Assembly: GCA_028023455.1 (NCBI GenBank)
Contig: JAQFVV010012420.1
Location: 6,837,194 to 6,901,193 of the forward strand
From: Epiperipatus broadwayi
Lineage: Eukaryota; Onychophora; Udeonychophora; Euonychophora; Peripatidae
Length of the DNA: 64,000 nt
Direction of reading: 5' to 3'
Positions within the stretch are counted from its first letter, which is position 1, and each line of letters starts with the position of its first letter. A program made the position numbers and the translations under genes. The notes beneath the pieces are model-generated. The model saw nothing but the letters and a program-made list of their open reading frames with translations. It was not told the origin of the DNA and made no database searches. This document shows, one piece after another, positions 1 to 11,093 of the stretch.

Positions 1-554
1 ACAACAATAAATACTACACCACTATCAAAAATTTGGCTTCACTATGTCAATAATATATTTTATTACATGGACAGATGTTGAAATCCTACTATAAACTTCC
101 TGAAAATATATCAAAACATTTATTCGTTAATTAGTTTTATAATATAATTAGAACAAAAATAGAAATTGGGATTTTTAGATATTTTTGTCATAAGATTACT
201 TTATAACAAAATCAAGACTATGATTTACAGAAATCCACACATGCAGAGAAATTATTAGCATGTACATAGATATTTTTACCTCAAGAATTTTTCATAACAA
301 AATCAAAATTATGATTTATATAAAGCTACACACAGGAAAATACTTAGCATATATATCTAATAATAATAATAATATACAAAAATGGACTTACTCAATCGTT
401 ATGGAACAGAGCAAAGAAAGTTTATTTAGAAACCAATAGTTTGAAGAAGAAAATTTTCACATAGAACAAATGCTCAATATGAATGGTTATTCATCAGTTA
501 TCATTAAGAAAACCATAAAGAAATATGAAAGTAAAACCCATATAATTTGCAAGT
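1..554. other. AT-rich sequence, nothing recognised
   Basis: No reading frame of note and no family I recognise. Two nearby stretches around 186-245 and 296-352 resemble one another (both contain a cataacaaaatcaa-type string followed by atgattta), which suggests a weak local duplication. Confidence 0.4.
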
Positions 555-694
555 TCATTCATGTATGCTTGGTTACAGAAGCATTCAACTGGATGATAAA
601 TAAAATATTTTAAAGATGTTTGCAGACTTGGTGTAAACACTGTTTTATACAGATATATAAAATTGCAAGAATAAAAATGAGAAAATTTTTAAAG

Positions 695-1045
695 TTATGT
701 GTTTTTTAAGAAGTTCTTCCAAATAAAAGGAAGATTATATGTATTATGATGTCTATTGATACAATTTCGTTTTTTCAGTGTCTCAATGGTTTCTCTGATC
801 TTACATTGGTAGAGAATGTCACATCTGGGTAGGATCCTCATATTAGAGAAATTGATATTGTGACCTGAATCCATAACATGTAGTTATAATGATGCTGATG
901 ATGAGTGTTTAACTGCATCACCATGTTCATTCTTTCTAATATTGATGTGATGATTTCTTATACCTACATAGAAAGTTTTACAAATGTCACATGAAATTTC
1001 ATGAACTCCATGATCCTCAATAGGGATTGATTCTTTGGGTTTGGT
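695..1045 (-). pseudogene. PLE GIY-YIG endonuclease domain relic (left copy)
   Basis: The minus-strand translation reads GVHEISCDICKTFYVG, then an IRK-type stretch, SGHNINFSN, CKIRETIE and NCINRHHN, ending in WKNFL and a stop at 695-697. This order (GVY...C..C...YVG, then GH.I.F, then REtiE, then the N..W tail) is that of the GIY-YIG endonuclease at the C-terminus of Penelope-like elements. That domain would nick DNA during insertion. One internal TAA stop follows the serine-rich stretch in the middle. The Cys pair is CxxC, unlike the CxC of the large PLE at 6.9-11.1 kb, so this is a different PLE family. It is a non-functional relic. Confidence 0.7.
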
Positions 1046-1149
1046 TTTATGTTACTATTTTTTGATATGTAGTATAAGCTGTTATTATATCATAGCATTT
1101 TAGAATACATCCAATACTGTCCGTATTTTCTTTTATGTAAGGAACCAAG

Positions 1150-1503
1150 TCTAAAGATTCAATGCCTCTTGAGACTCATGGAGTTTATGAAACTTCATGT
1201 GGCATTTGTAAAGCTTTTTATGTAGATATGAGCAGTTGCCAAATCAGTATTAGAAGAGATGAACTTGCTAATATAGTTAAACAACCCTCATTATTATCAA
1301 GTTTCTCACTCCATCCACTGGATTTAGGTCATAATATTGATTTCTCTAATACCCAGAACCTAACCAGATGTGGCACTTTCTATAAATGTAAGATCAAAGA
1401 AGCCACTGAGATTTTAAAAAGATCAAATTGTATTAATGAACATAATGACATGTGCAAACTTTCCTCCATTTGGAATAATTTTTTAAGCAACATATTATTC
1501 TAA
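1150..1503 (+). pseudogene. PLE GIY-YIG endonuclease domain relic (right copy)
   Basis: About 113 codons are open from an ATG at 1162, and the homologous frame starts slightly upstream near 1150. The translation shows HGVYETSCGICKAFYVD near residues 6-22 (the GIY-YIG core with a CxxC pair), then LGHNIDFSN, CKIKEATEIL with the expected glutamate of the domain, and a C-terminal SIWNNFL. It matches the minus-strand relic at 695-1045 point by point and faces away from it. The YIG motif reads YVD and the downstream Arg/His positions are altered, so activity is unlikely. The upstream RT domain is absent. The open frame is probably chance survival in a short AT-rich relic. Confidence 0.7.
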
Positions 1504-1645
1504 AAATTTTGTGTCTTTTATTTTTGCAATTGGTGGAACTTTAACATTGTAGTAAACCAATGTTCCCAGAATGTCTACAATTATTTTTAAAATATTCTAT
1601 TTATCATCAGTTGATGGCTTATGTAACCAAGTCAAAACATCAGTA

Positions 1646-4529
1646 TATTAATTATAAAAATATTAAACAGATAAACCAGCAAAAGTATATCATTTATATC
1701 TGTAACCAATGAAAATCTTTGTGCCAACATATATATATATATATATATATTGTACCAGTTGAAAAACCCACCACCTGAATGCAAGTCACATCCAGAGTCA
1801 GCTGAACCAAACTGAATTCAAACCCAACTCACCAGCTCAGATTAGTATAAATCGACAGCACAGTGCTATGTGCCAAGAAACTTGTTCAATGGTTGGTGAG
1901 GATCAGAGACCCCTGAACTGACATTAATATCAGATAATAAACTAACCAAAATAATTTTAAATCGAATCATATGTATATGTTCGGGTTGCCAACACAGACA
2001 GCGAGTATTAACATTAAAATAATTATGAAAGAATTAAGCACTAAGAAACCAAGTGTGTTTAGAAAATATTTAATAATAATAATTTGTTTTGTTTGAATTT
2101 TAAATAATGATTATATTAATCATCTCTAGCATTTAACATAGTTTATAATTATAAAAAGATTGGCGGTCCTTATTATATGCCAACAAGTATTATGCAATAT
2201 TTGAAAGTCTATGTCTATGCCCCCAACAAGAAATAAAAGGCAGATAAAGGTATTCATTATTAAAAGAAATTTTTACTCTAATTTTATTACGACAGAATGT
2301 GAGATTTATTTTCACATTCGCAAATCCATTCATGAAGAGCAAGATACATATTTTAGGGCATAATTTTAATCTTTATTGGAAAACTTATTTAATTAAATAT
2401 GACTGAAAATTTTTTCGACTTTAATTGAAATCACTTCATCACGAATTACGAGCATCAGAGCAGGCTTTACTGGAACACAGAGGTAACGGTGCTGACGAAT
2501 TATGAGCTATAGAATGAAATGAAAGATAATAGCTAGTCGATGATCGAAGTCCTATGGCGGCTTGTATCTGACAAGTCTTATGCCCTTTGACCAATATGAA
2601 AGGAGAGGAAGTGCTTTCTTCCTTGACAATTTAAAATAACAAATATTATCACCGACCAGCCTGATGGAGCGGAAGATTGCCCTATGTCAGCAATGTTCGA
2701 AGATGATGACTTGATAGTCATCGTTTGAATACTAAAACCCATATATAATGCTCTACATGATGACTTGATCAATTAATTAAAGTCAAATGAGCTTTTAATG
2801 AAACTATTTTAAAGTATTTGTAAATCATATTAATTATGCCCCAATCATCGTGCCCTTCCTGAATCTTAATAGCGAGTAACAGAAATTTGAATTAGAATAT
2901 ATTTGATTCCTTTATCGGCCCTTTTGCAATAAAAACATTTTAAGATTATACATGAATAAATAAATATTAGTGAAATGAGAAAATAGCAGTGCTAATAACA
3001 TACATTTAATAATTTCTTTTGACTGTATGATTGATAGAACTGTATAAATCTAGTTCTAATGGGCGAGAATTATTATCAGATTTAATATTATATTTTCTAC
3101 ATAAGGCAAATAGAACAAAGGAGTTTATCGAGTTGAAAGATTATTGGCATATAATTAAAATAACATTAATGAATTACACAAATATATATATAATATAATA
3201 AATGAACCGCCAAGTAAGAAAAGAGAAAGTTAAAGACTAGAGGTTGAGAGAATTACGATATAAATTTACAGTAGCATGAATAAAAGGTTTTATAAAGATT
3301 GTTACATTAAAGAATAAAGGAGCTCTAAAAGGGAGTGTAAAGTAAAGTTCGAAACTGGCCAGAAAGTTTAAGGTTCATTATGGAAACATATTACCCATTT
3401 CTTCCGGGGCTGGTTCTTAGGTTACACGTCCGAGTTAGTAAAATGTAGGCACCATTTGATTGATTACTTGAACAGCATTTTAGTGACTTTTCATAATTTT
3501 AGCAGCATAATTGGTCTGGAAAAGATTCAGCAGCTCCATTGAAGATTTTCAGGGGACTTCAGGAACCGATAGCCAGATTCCTGACATTTAGCCCCTTACC
3601 ATGATCAAAACACTTTAAAATGCACAGAGTTTACTGTACTTCTCTACAACAAAGATGGCTTTTTTTCCCAAACATTTCAGAACTATATATACTGTCCTCT
3701 GATGCCTTCAGGATAGCGCTTCTTTCATTATCAATGTTTTTAGATTTACTGGTTGTTTTTAGATACATTCCTTCGATAAGACTTTCAAACTCATTAACTT
3801 GAATTTATTTTCTAATTAGAAAATGAATTCTTAAAATCAGAAAATGATTTTAATTAGGAAATCCTTATCTTTTTTTCTTATTAGGAAATCCTTATCTTTT
3901 TTTCTAATTAATAAAACTTTAACTGTTGTTTTTGAAAAGGGAAAATCTGAAAGCTTATCGAAAGAATGTAGCTTTTAATCAATAAAACTTTAACAAATTA
4001 TTTAAAAATAAAATCAAATATTCCCAATGCAATGAAACTTTTAAACAATTATATATATTTAAATATTTACAAATATTTACGCACAATCCACACATAATAA
4101 ATAAATTCATGAATAATTCTATCATGAATTTATTAATAGAATTGATCAATTTAAATCTGAAACTAATTAATTTTAATACGCATTTATAAAATAAGTTTCC
4201 TTTATGGAAATTAGCGTGGATTGAATGTATAAAGCCCCATTGCATCAGAAGTTTAAGGTTAGTACTAGGGGTTTGAAGTGGGCTTATGGCTAGATGCCAT
4301 GAAGCTAGGATCGAACTGAGATCCAACTGCTTCAATATATTGTACTGTATATGTTAAATGCTGTTTACACACCGGCCTCTTAGGCAGAGAAGAACATACT
4401 CGGAGAGTATGTATGTCTAAACGATAGCTATAAAATATATGACTAGTGTTACATTTTCAGGACATAACTTCTTCTCGACTGTTGAATTCAACACCACATT
4501 CAAAGCACTTTTTGTTTTGTATAAACACA
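1646..4529. other. No gene; AT-rich with a few denser patches
   Basis: It contains an (AT)n run at about 1728-1751, followed by a higher-complexity patch beginning TGTACCAGTTG at 1751, which resembles the TGTACC start of the LTR-like units but lacks their other landmarks. Patches at 2440-2770 and 3400-3610 are less AT-rich but have no coding signal I can name. A roughly 25-bp unit ending in ccttatctttttttct is repeated twice at 3855-3905. The part from about 3980 to 4529 lies just inside the primer-binding site of the minus-strand LTR-like unit and would be its internal leader; no gag or pol is visible. Confidence 0.45.
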
Positions 4530-4536
4530 GGTGCCA
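4530..4536 (-). other. Putative primer-binding site of LTR-like unit 1
   Basis: The minus strand reads TGGCACC, one CpG transition from TGGCGCC, the start of a tRNA-Lys-type primer-binding site. It lies 171 bases past the AATAAA of the unit. The equivalent sites are TGGTGCC at 55322 and TGGCGCC at 63614, at nearly the same distance. The match is short, so the tRNA identity is an inference. Confidence 0.45.
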
Positions 4537-6017
4537 GTTACTTATCCAGAAGATAAATAACACACTTAAACAATGGCCACTAATTCAATGCCTAAGTTAT
4601 ACCCATGACTAGCTCAGCTACTTGAAATCAATAACAAATTATTGTTTTAATTAATGGCAAAAGAATTGACTGACAAAATAAAGCTTAAGTTTAAACGACA
4701 ATTTATTTTAAATAACATTTATCATACTAATTTTAAATATTTTATAAATCTTATTTAACTAATATAACACTGGTATAATGATCATGCACATATTAATTCA
4801 CACACTATAATATCATATAACAAAGCATTAAATAATATTTGAAATATAAAACACACATATCAATAATTCATCTATGTATGTTATGGAGTTCAGAGTACTT
4901 GATTATGGGAGGCTTTACGAATGTGATGGCTACTTTAGAAATGAGAATAAGAAAATGTTATTACCTAGGATTTTAGAACGTGGACTTCTTGCTATTTGCT
5001 ACTTCTAATGAAATATTTCTACCTGGTTAGATTTGAAGTTTTCTTGTGGAGATTTGATGCTTATTATTCTGAGTGTTCTTCTTTAATGCCTTTAGATATT
5101 GACAGCGGATTTTCAAGCTGTTATGCAGGCATTATTTTTCACAGGCAGTTTTTGATGTTTGAACAAGTCGTATGTTTCTGATGTTTTTAACTGCATTATT
5201 TACTGATTTAAGAATTCAACTTCAACTGTTTTCTCAATTGTAATCTCAAAAACTTATCTCAACTGTACAATCTAAACTGTTTTCTGAACTGCAACTGAAC
5301 TGATTGTCCGATGAAAAACTGGACTATTTACACTTAAGGCCTATTGTCATTTTGATGTCCACCAGCAAATTTGTTGTCAAAATTCCTTTCTTGTTTTTAA
5401 TTGCATTCCTCAAGATAAGCTCTTAATCCTGTTGTTGGAGATGTTAATTAGCAGCCATGCAAACATGTTGTTTTTACATTTTTGATTAGTAGCCATCACT
5501 GTGTTGTTTAATGATAATTTTCTATATCATTTTTAATATTAACTATGCATACTTTTATTATTTTTACAATCACATGTATTCACGCACTGTTTATAATCGC
5601 ACACATATATTTTACTAACAAACTCATATTAATTCATCACTTACGCACATATATAATTTAAGATCAAGTTACTATTTAGTTTTTAAGATGACTTTTTTTT
5701 TAAATTTAAATAAAGAGATTTATATTTTTTAAACTTTAAGTTATATTTCAACTGATAATAATACTAAAAAAAAACTCTTTACTTCTTTTATAAAACTTTT
5801 AGTTTGACATTTCTAAACCAAAACCCCCTTCCCACTTTTAATTAATTAATTGTAACTTTTATTTCAAAAAACTCTCTGACTTTTAATTTTACTTTTTTCA
5901 ACAACAAACTACAATAAAAAAACTCTTAAACTTTTACATACTATTTTCTTTTAACAAATAATTTTATTTTAATAATTTTAGACAAATTATTAAATGTACA
6001 ACCACGATATTGGTACA
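4537..6017 (-). mobile_element. LTR-like unit 1 (minus strand)
   Basis: Read on the minus strand, the unit starts TGTACCAATAT at 6017. A TATA-like TGTAAATAG lies at 5324-5332, AATAAA at 4702-4707, and a TGGCACC primer-binding-type site directly follows at 4530-4536. Long stretches match the plus-strand unit at 53949-55321: the part around the TATA box with a shared TCGGAC, a TGCATAACAGCT block, a CCTAGGTAA block, and the AATAAA region. This architecture fits a retrotransposon LTR with U3, R and U5, followed by the start of the internal region. There is no terminal CA and no gag or pol, so it is a fragment. An alternative is a non-LTR dispersed repeat carrying a promoter. Confidence 0.55.
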
Positions 6018-6739
6018 ATATATTAATATTCCAATATTGGGTTATTAAATAAAAGAAATACTCTCAATCTAAAGTAAAATAGATGAAAAGGATAAGATGG
6101 TCCATCCTAACTTTTTTTAAAAAAGTATATATTTACATATTTTATTAATTCATCTAATACTGACAAGCTGTAAACTGAAAAATTTCACCAATGTCAATGA
6201 AATTAATATAAAGCAATATTGATCAATTTAAGATCTTCATGCTTTCTTTCCAACATGCTTTAGTTTTGCCTATATAAATGAATTTAGGTAAAAAAGACAA
6301 GATGATCCATCCTTATCTTTTTAAAAGACTTTATCTTTTGATTTGGATTGAGAATATTTCATTTACTCAATAAATCAGTGTTTAAGAGTTAAGCTAAATA
6401 TAATAATAAACACTGACAAAAGTTATATATATATGTTGAATTAAAAATTTTTCAATGATTGTTATTCTAACAAAAAACAGAAATAAAGAGTTTTTATCCA
6501 CACAGCCTTTGCCTTTGATATTGCTATAAAACTATCATTTATTACCAATTGACAATATTCCTGAGATTAAATAAGTTTTCTCCATTGGCTATAGTAGCTC
6601 TTTTGTTGGGGTTTAGTTGAAACAGAAAGACCTACTTTACTTCAACAATAGTTCACGATAAAAAAAGTTTATAGGTAATGAAGAAAACTTACTTAGCCTT
6701 AGGGATATATATATATAAATGTAAAATACAATACCCATT
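6018..6739. other. AT-rich flank, nothing recognised
   Basis: No reading frame and no repeat family recognised. Two similar strings (aagatggtccatcc-like at about 6095 and agatgatccatcc at about 6300) hint at a local degenerate duplication. Confidence 0.35.
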
Positions 6740-6795
6740 ATAAAAATATATATAATAAAAACAAAAAATTAACGGTAAATGCAATATTATAGTTT

Positions 6796-6853
6796 AAATT
6801 CTTTTGTAGCGCTTTCGATTACGTGGTAATCCTCATCAGCTTTAAGTGAATTT
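6796..6853 (-). ncRNA. Hammerhead ribozyme in the left PLE 3' UTR
   Basis: On the minus strand the conserved core CTGATGA is at 6839-6833 and GAAA at 6816-6813. Stem II is GATTAC/GTAATC with a CAC loop, with one unpaired G after the core. Stem III is the palindrome AGC/GCT (6813-6808) with no loop, followed by A as the cleavage-site base (H17) at 6807. Stem I pairs G with C next to the core and, past an internal loop, AAATTC with GAATTT. Hammerheads in Penelope-like elements are known. With no stem III loop the molecule should work best as a dimer. It lies about 20 bases after the RT stop codon. Function is inferred from structure only. Confidence 0.8.
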
Positions 6854-6873
6854 CAAATTTTTTAAACCTAATG

Positions 6874-8946
6874 TTATGTATATTTCCATAAGCTGTGTAT
6901 GGCCATATTTGCAACTTGCCTATTAATAACATCATTCTTATATTTATCAATCAATATTGCCTCTTTAATTTTCCTCTTTTTATGATTTCTTTCTTCCATT
7001 AATATTTTTATTTCATTACTATTAAATGTAAACTTATAATTACAAGTTTTTTCATGGTCAAAGAATACTGAAGCTGTATTAAATTGACTATTTACATTAT
7101 TTTTAATTCGATTATATAATAATTGATGCTCCTTCAATCTTTTCTCCACAGAACATCTCGATTCACCGATATATAATTTCTGACATCCACATGAAATCTG
7201 ATAAATTATATTACTTCTTTGCAATTTAGGAATTATACTCTTAGAATTATTAATCAATCGATTAACATTTGGAGGAACACAAAATGAAATATTATACTTT
7301 TCTTTAAATATATTCTTAATTAATTTAGATTGCATGTTATTTATAAATGGCATAGATATCCATTTTTTATTATCTAAAGTAACACTGCAAACACTCTTCT
7401 TATTATTAAATGAATTTACTGTACGCAAGATTTGGTTTTTATCATAACCAACCTTTAAAAGTTCATTAGCAAAGAGTTCAATATTTAAAATTTTATCACT
7501 CTTATATTTACATAATTTATCATTGCGATGCAAAAATGATTTCAGACTTGCCATTTTATGTATCATTGGAACACATGATTTAAAATGAATATATCCTCTT
7601 TCTCCAATAGGTTTAAAAATTAATTTATAATTTAAATCAGTAGCATCTCTAAATATTTGTAAATCCAAAAATTTTATTTTTCCATTTTGTTCATTCTCAA
7701 TAGTCCATTTTAAATTGTTTAAATTATTCAGATTATATAAAAGAACATCAATAATGTCTTTAGGACCACAAACAAAAACATCATCAACATATCTAGTATA
7801 AATTTTAATATCTTCAAAATTATAAGAATTAAATATAATATCTTCATATTTTGACAATGTAAAATTACAAATTTGTGCTACCATAGGTAATCCCATTGGC
7901 CATCCTTTACCCATTTTATAAAACCTATCATTATATGTTGCAATAATATTATCACTTATAAATTTTAGTGATTCAATAATAAAATTTATTAAATGTTTAT
8001 TTACAGACATATTAATTAGTTCAATTTCAATTAAATTTATAGATTCAAGATGATCAATTGATCCATATAATTCTGTTACATCCAATGAAGCTAACAGATC
8101 ATTATCATTTATTTTTATATTTTTAATTCTATCAACAAATTCATAAGAAGATGCAATTGTATATCTTCCAAAACCCAACATATCTTGTAACAATTTACCA
8201 ATATATTTAGCTGTTTTATACATAAATGATCCACCAAAATCAATCATCAATCTAAGAGGATTTCCTACTTTTTGAAGTTTAATATTAGCAAATATTCTTG
8301 GGCATATAGATGTAGATGGATATATATCATAGTATGTACAACTATTCATAAAATGACTTTTAGCCTTCTTTAAAATACTATTTATAAATTTCACACATTG
8401 TCCCTCCATGTTATAACTATCAATAATATCAAATCCCAATTTACTCATTTGTGTTTCAATTTTATCATTATATGCATCTTTTTTAATAAAACACATTCGT
8501 AAACCCTTGTCTTCTTTCAAACATATATTTTGCTCAGTTCTAAGAAGATTTTTAAATTCAGAAATAGCATAATTCCATGACTGATCATATCTATTAGTTT
8601 TTATTTTATATTTAGAAATCTCCTTAATAATATTACTACAATCTTGTAAATTCATATTATCATCAAAAACGTTCTGCACTGATGCAATCAATTCCATATT
8701 ATAATCTTTCCATACACTTCCTACATACTTTGAACCATATTGTAATACATATTTTTGAGTAAAACTAATTTTTTCATCTGTTAAATTCATGTAATTATCA
8801 TCACCATAACTATTTGGATAATAACAATTATATAAAAAGTCAATTTTCTTATCAAATTTCTTAATCCAATTTTGTTGACACTTTTTAAATCCAACTTGAC
8901 AATGTATATAAAATGCATTCCATTGATCCCATTCATAATAAGGCAA
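6874..8946 (-). CDS. PLE reverse transcriptase with GIY-YIG endonuclease (left copy, open)
   Basis: This is a 690-codon open frame. It would copy the element's RNA into DNA at a nicked target. In order: a DKG motif at residues 146-148 (PLE N-terminal region); RT region PRIFANIKLQKVGNPLRLM near 216-234; motif A SLDVTELYGSID at 287-298 with catalytic D289; motif B MGLPMVAQICNFTL near 351-364; motif C RYVDDVFV at 385-392 with D388 and D389; KFLDLQIF near 425; then the GIY-YIG domain IYQISCGCQKLYIGES at about 581-596, with R603, H607 and a later KEA glutamate. All catalytic residues look present. The frame begins at the palindrome junction with TTG, not ATG. Homology to the other copy starts at the EWDQWN motif (residue 5), and the first in-frame Met is residue 53. 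The true N-terminus is therefore missing, although about 22 further residues of it survive in the other copy. Confidence 0.88.
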   Translation of the reverse strand: MPYYEWDQWNAFYIHCQVGFKKCQQNWIKKFDKKIDFLYNCYYPNSYGDDNYMNLTDEKISFTQKYVLQYGSKYVGSVWKDYNMELIASVQNVFDDNMNLQDCSNIIKEISKYKIKTNRYDQSWNYAISEFKNLLRTEQNICLKEDKGLRMCFIKKDAYNDKIETQMSKLGFDIIDSYNMEGQCVKFINSILKKAKSHFMNSCTYYDIYPSTSICPRIFANIKLQKVGNPLRLMIDFGGSFMYKTAKYIGKLLQDMLGFGRYTIASSYEFVDRIKNIKINDNDLLASLDVTELYGSIDHLESINLIEIELINMSVNKHLINFIIESLKFISDNIIATYNDRFYKMGKGWPMGLPMVAQICNFTLSKYEDIIFNSYNFEDIKIYTRYVDDVFVCGPKDIIDVLLYNLNNLNNLKWTIENEQNGKIKFLDLQIFRDATDLNYKLIFKPIGERGYIHFKSCVPMIHKMASLKSFLHRNDKLCKYKSDKILNIELFANELLKVGYDKNQILRTVNSFNNKKSVCSVTLDNKKWISMPFINNMQSKLIKNIFKEKYNISFCVPPNVNRLINNSKSIIPKLQRSNIIYQISCGCQKLYIGESRCSVEKRLKEHQLLYNRIKNNVNSQFNTASVFFDHEKTCNYKFTFNSNEIKILMEERNHKKRKIKEAILIDKYKNDVINRQVANMAIHSLWKYT

Positions 8947-9010
8947 TATAAAAAAGAAATTTATGACATTAAAAAATATTTAACGGCTATTGAACATTTA
9001 ATAGATATAA
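8937..9010 (+). other. Asymmetric centre of the PLE palindrome
   Basis: These 74 bp lie between the inverted arms and have no counterpart in the left arm. Read on the plus strand they continue the right copy's frame upstream (a QYKKEIYDIKKYL-type stretch), so they are coding sequence of the PLE kept only in the right copy. The left copy is therefore truncated about 70 bp further in than the right one. The junction at about 8937-8943 shows no other obvious filler. Confidence 0.7.
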
Positions 9011-11073
9011 ATGAATGGGATCAATGGAATGCATTTTGTATACATTGCCAAGTTGGATTTAAAAAGTGTCGACAAAATTGGATTAAGAAATTTGATAATA
9101 AAATTGACTTTCTATATAATTGTTATTATCCAAATAGTTATGGTGATGATAATTACATGAATTTAACAGATGAAAAAATTAGTTTTACTCAAAAATATGT
9201 ATTACAATATGGTTCAAAGTATGTAGGAAGTGTATGGAAAGATTATAATATGGAATTGATTGCATCAGTGCAGAACGTTTTTGATGATAATATGAATTTA
9301 CAAGATTGTAGTAATATTATTAAGGAGATTTCTAAATATAAAATAAAAACTAATAGATATGATCGGTCATGGAATTATGCTATTTCTGAATTTAAAAATC
9401 TTCTTAGAACTGAGCAAAATATATGTTTGAAAGAAGACAAAGGTTTACGTATGTGTTTTATTAAAAAAGATGCATATAATGATAAAATTGAAACACAAAT
9501 GAGTAAATTGGGATTTGATATTATTGATAGTTATAACATGGAGGGACAGTGTGTGAAATTTATAAATAGTATTTTAAAGAAGGCTAAAAGTCATTTTATG
9601 GATAATTGTACATATTATGATATATATCCATCTACGTCTATATGCCCAAGAATATTTGCTAATATTAAACTTCAAAAAGTAGGAAATCCTCTTAGATTGA
9701 TGATTGATTTTGGTGGATCATTTATGTATAAAACAGCTAAATATATTGATAAATTGTTACAAGATATGTTGGGTTTTGGAAGATATACAATTGCATCTTC
9801 TTATGAATTTGTTGATAAAATTAAAAATATAAAAATAAATGATAATGATCTGTTAGCTTCATTGGATGTAACAGAATTATATGGATCAATTGATCATCTT
9901 GAATCTATAAATTTAATTGAAATTGAACTAATTAATATGTCTGTAAATAAACATTTAATAAATTTTATTATTGAATCACTAAAATTTATAAGTGATAATA
10001 TTATTGCAACATATAATGATAGGTTTTATAAAATGGGTAAAGGATGGCCAATGGGATTACCTATGGTAGCACAAATTTGTAATTTTACATTGTCAAAATA
10101 TGAAGATATTATATTTAATTCTTATAATTTTGAAGATATTAAAATTTATACTAGATATGTTGATGATGTTTTTGTTTGTGGTCCTAAAGACATTATTGAT
10201 GTTCTTTTATATAATCTGAATAATTTAAACAATTTAAAATGGACTATTGAGAATGAACAAAATGGAAAAATAAAATTTTTGGATTTACAAATATTTAGAG
10301 ATGCTACTGATTTAAATTATAAATTAATTTTTAAACCTATTGGAGAAAGAGGATATATTCATTTTAAATCATGTGTTCCAATGATACATAAAATGGCAAG
10401 TCTGAAATCATTTTTGCATCACAATGATAAATTATGTAAATATAAGAGTGATAAAATTTTAAATATTGAACTCTTTGCTAATGAACTTTTAAAGGTTGGT
10501 TATGATAAAAACCAAATCTTGCATACAGTAAATTCATTTAATAATAAGAAGAGTGTTTGCAATGTTACTTTAGATAATAAAAAATGGATATCTATGCCGT
10601 TTATAAATAACATGCAATCTAAATTAATTAAGAATATATTTAAAGAAAAGTATAATATTTCATTTTGTGTTCCTCCGAATGTTAATTGATTGATTAGTAA
10701 TTCTAAGAGTATTATTTCTAAATTGCAAAAAAGTAATATAATTTATCAGATTTCATGTGGATGTCAGAAATTATATATCGGTGAATCGAGATGTTCTGTG
10801 GAAAAAAGATTGAAGGAGCATCAATTATTATATAATCGAATTAAAAATAATGTAAATAGTCAATTTAATACAGCTTCAGTATTCTTTGACCATGAAAAAA
10901 CTTGTAATTATAAGTTTACATTTAATAGTAATGAAATAAAAATATTAATGGAAGAAAGAAATCATAAAAAGAGGAAAATTAAAGAGGCAATATTGATTGA
11001 TAAATATAAGAATGATGTTATTAATAGACAAGATGCAAATATGGCCATACACAGCTTATGGAAATATATGTAA
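8944..11073 (+). pseudogene. PLE reverse transcriptase/GIY-YIG (right copy, one stop)
   Basis: This is the same protein as at 6874-8946, with about 22 more N-terminal residues. All RT motifs are present: SLDVTELYGSID, MGLPMVAQICNF, RYVDDVFV and KFLDLQIF. A single in-frame TGA at 10687-10689 stands where the left copy has CGA (Arg), a C-to-T change at a CpG. It cuts off the GIY-YIG domain, which continues in the same frame (IYQISCGCQKLYIG) to the stop at 11071-11073. Other differences from the left copy include Arg-to-His at two CGN codons and Arg-to-Lys, mostly G-to-A or C-to-T. A frame open upstream to 8872 is only the reverse of the left copy. Readthrough could still give a full protein, but nothing here suggests it. 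Confidence 0.87.
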
Positions 11074-11093
11074 CATTAAATTTAAAAAATTTG

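Larger units (their letters stand above)
555..1645. mobile_element. Penelope-like element relics, two 3' ends joined head-to-head
   Basis: Two diverged copies of the 3' part of a Penelope-like element face away from each other. One is on the minus strand with its stop codon at 695-697; the other is on the plus strand and ends at 1503. Homology continues past both stops into the 3' untranslated parts: a stretch reading about taaccaag lies near 570 (reversed) and near 1638. The 5' ends meet in the roughly 100-bp middle at 1046-1149. Only the C-terminal GIY-YIG endonuclease region is left; no reverse transcriptase motif remains. The copies are old, with many substitutions and one internal stop in the left copy. 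I see no hammerhead sequence in either tail. The pairing was found by translating both strands by eye. Confidence 0.72.

Noticed and set aside
880-915. CTGATGATGAG near 893 as a hammerhead in the first PLE locus
   Set aside because: No GAAA at a suitable distance, no stem II, and it lies within the former coding region of the minus-strand relic.
1751-1930. TGTACCAGTTG at 1751 as the start of a fifth LTR-like unit
   Set aside because: It follows (AT)n like the others, but no TATAAATAG, AATAAA plus TGGCGCC-type series could be found downstream at plausible distances.
3979-4335. 118-codon minus-strand frame as a gene
   Set aside because: No motif recognised and composition typical of AT-rich chance frames; it may fall in the internal leader of LTR-like unit 1 but resembles no gag I know.
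4430-4515. KCFECG...F frame (minus strand) as a C2H2 zinc finger gene
   Set aside because: Only about 20 residues, followed by a stop and without the His pair; the matching place in LTR-like unit 2 (55350-55400) has lost the second Cys. Too little to call.
8872-9010. Start of the right PLE frame at 8872
   Set aside because: 8872-8936 is the reverse complement of the left copy's own coding sequence; an open frame there is a by-product of the palindrome. Real homology starts at about 8944.
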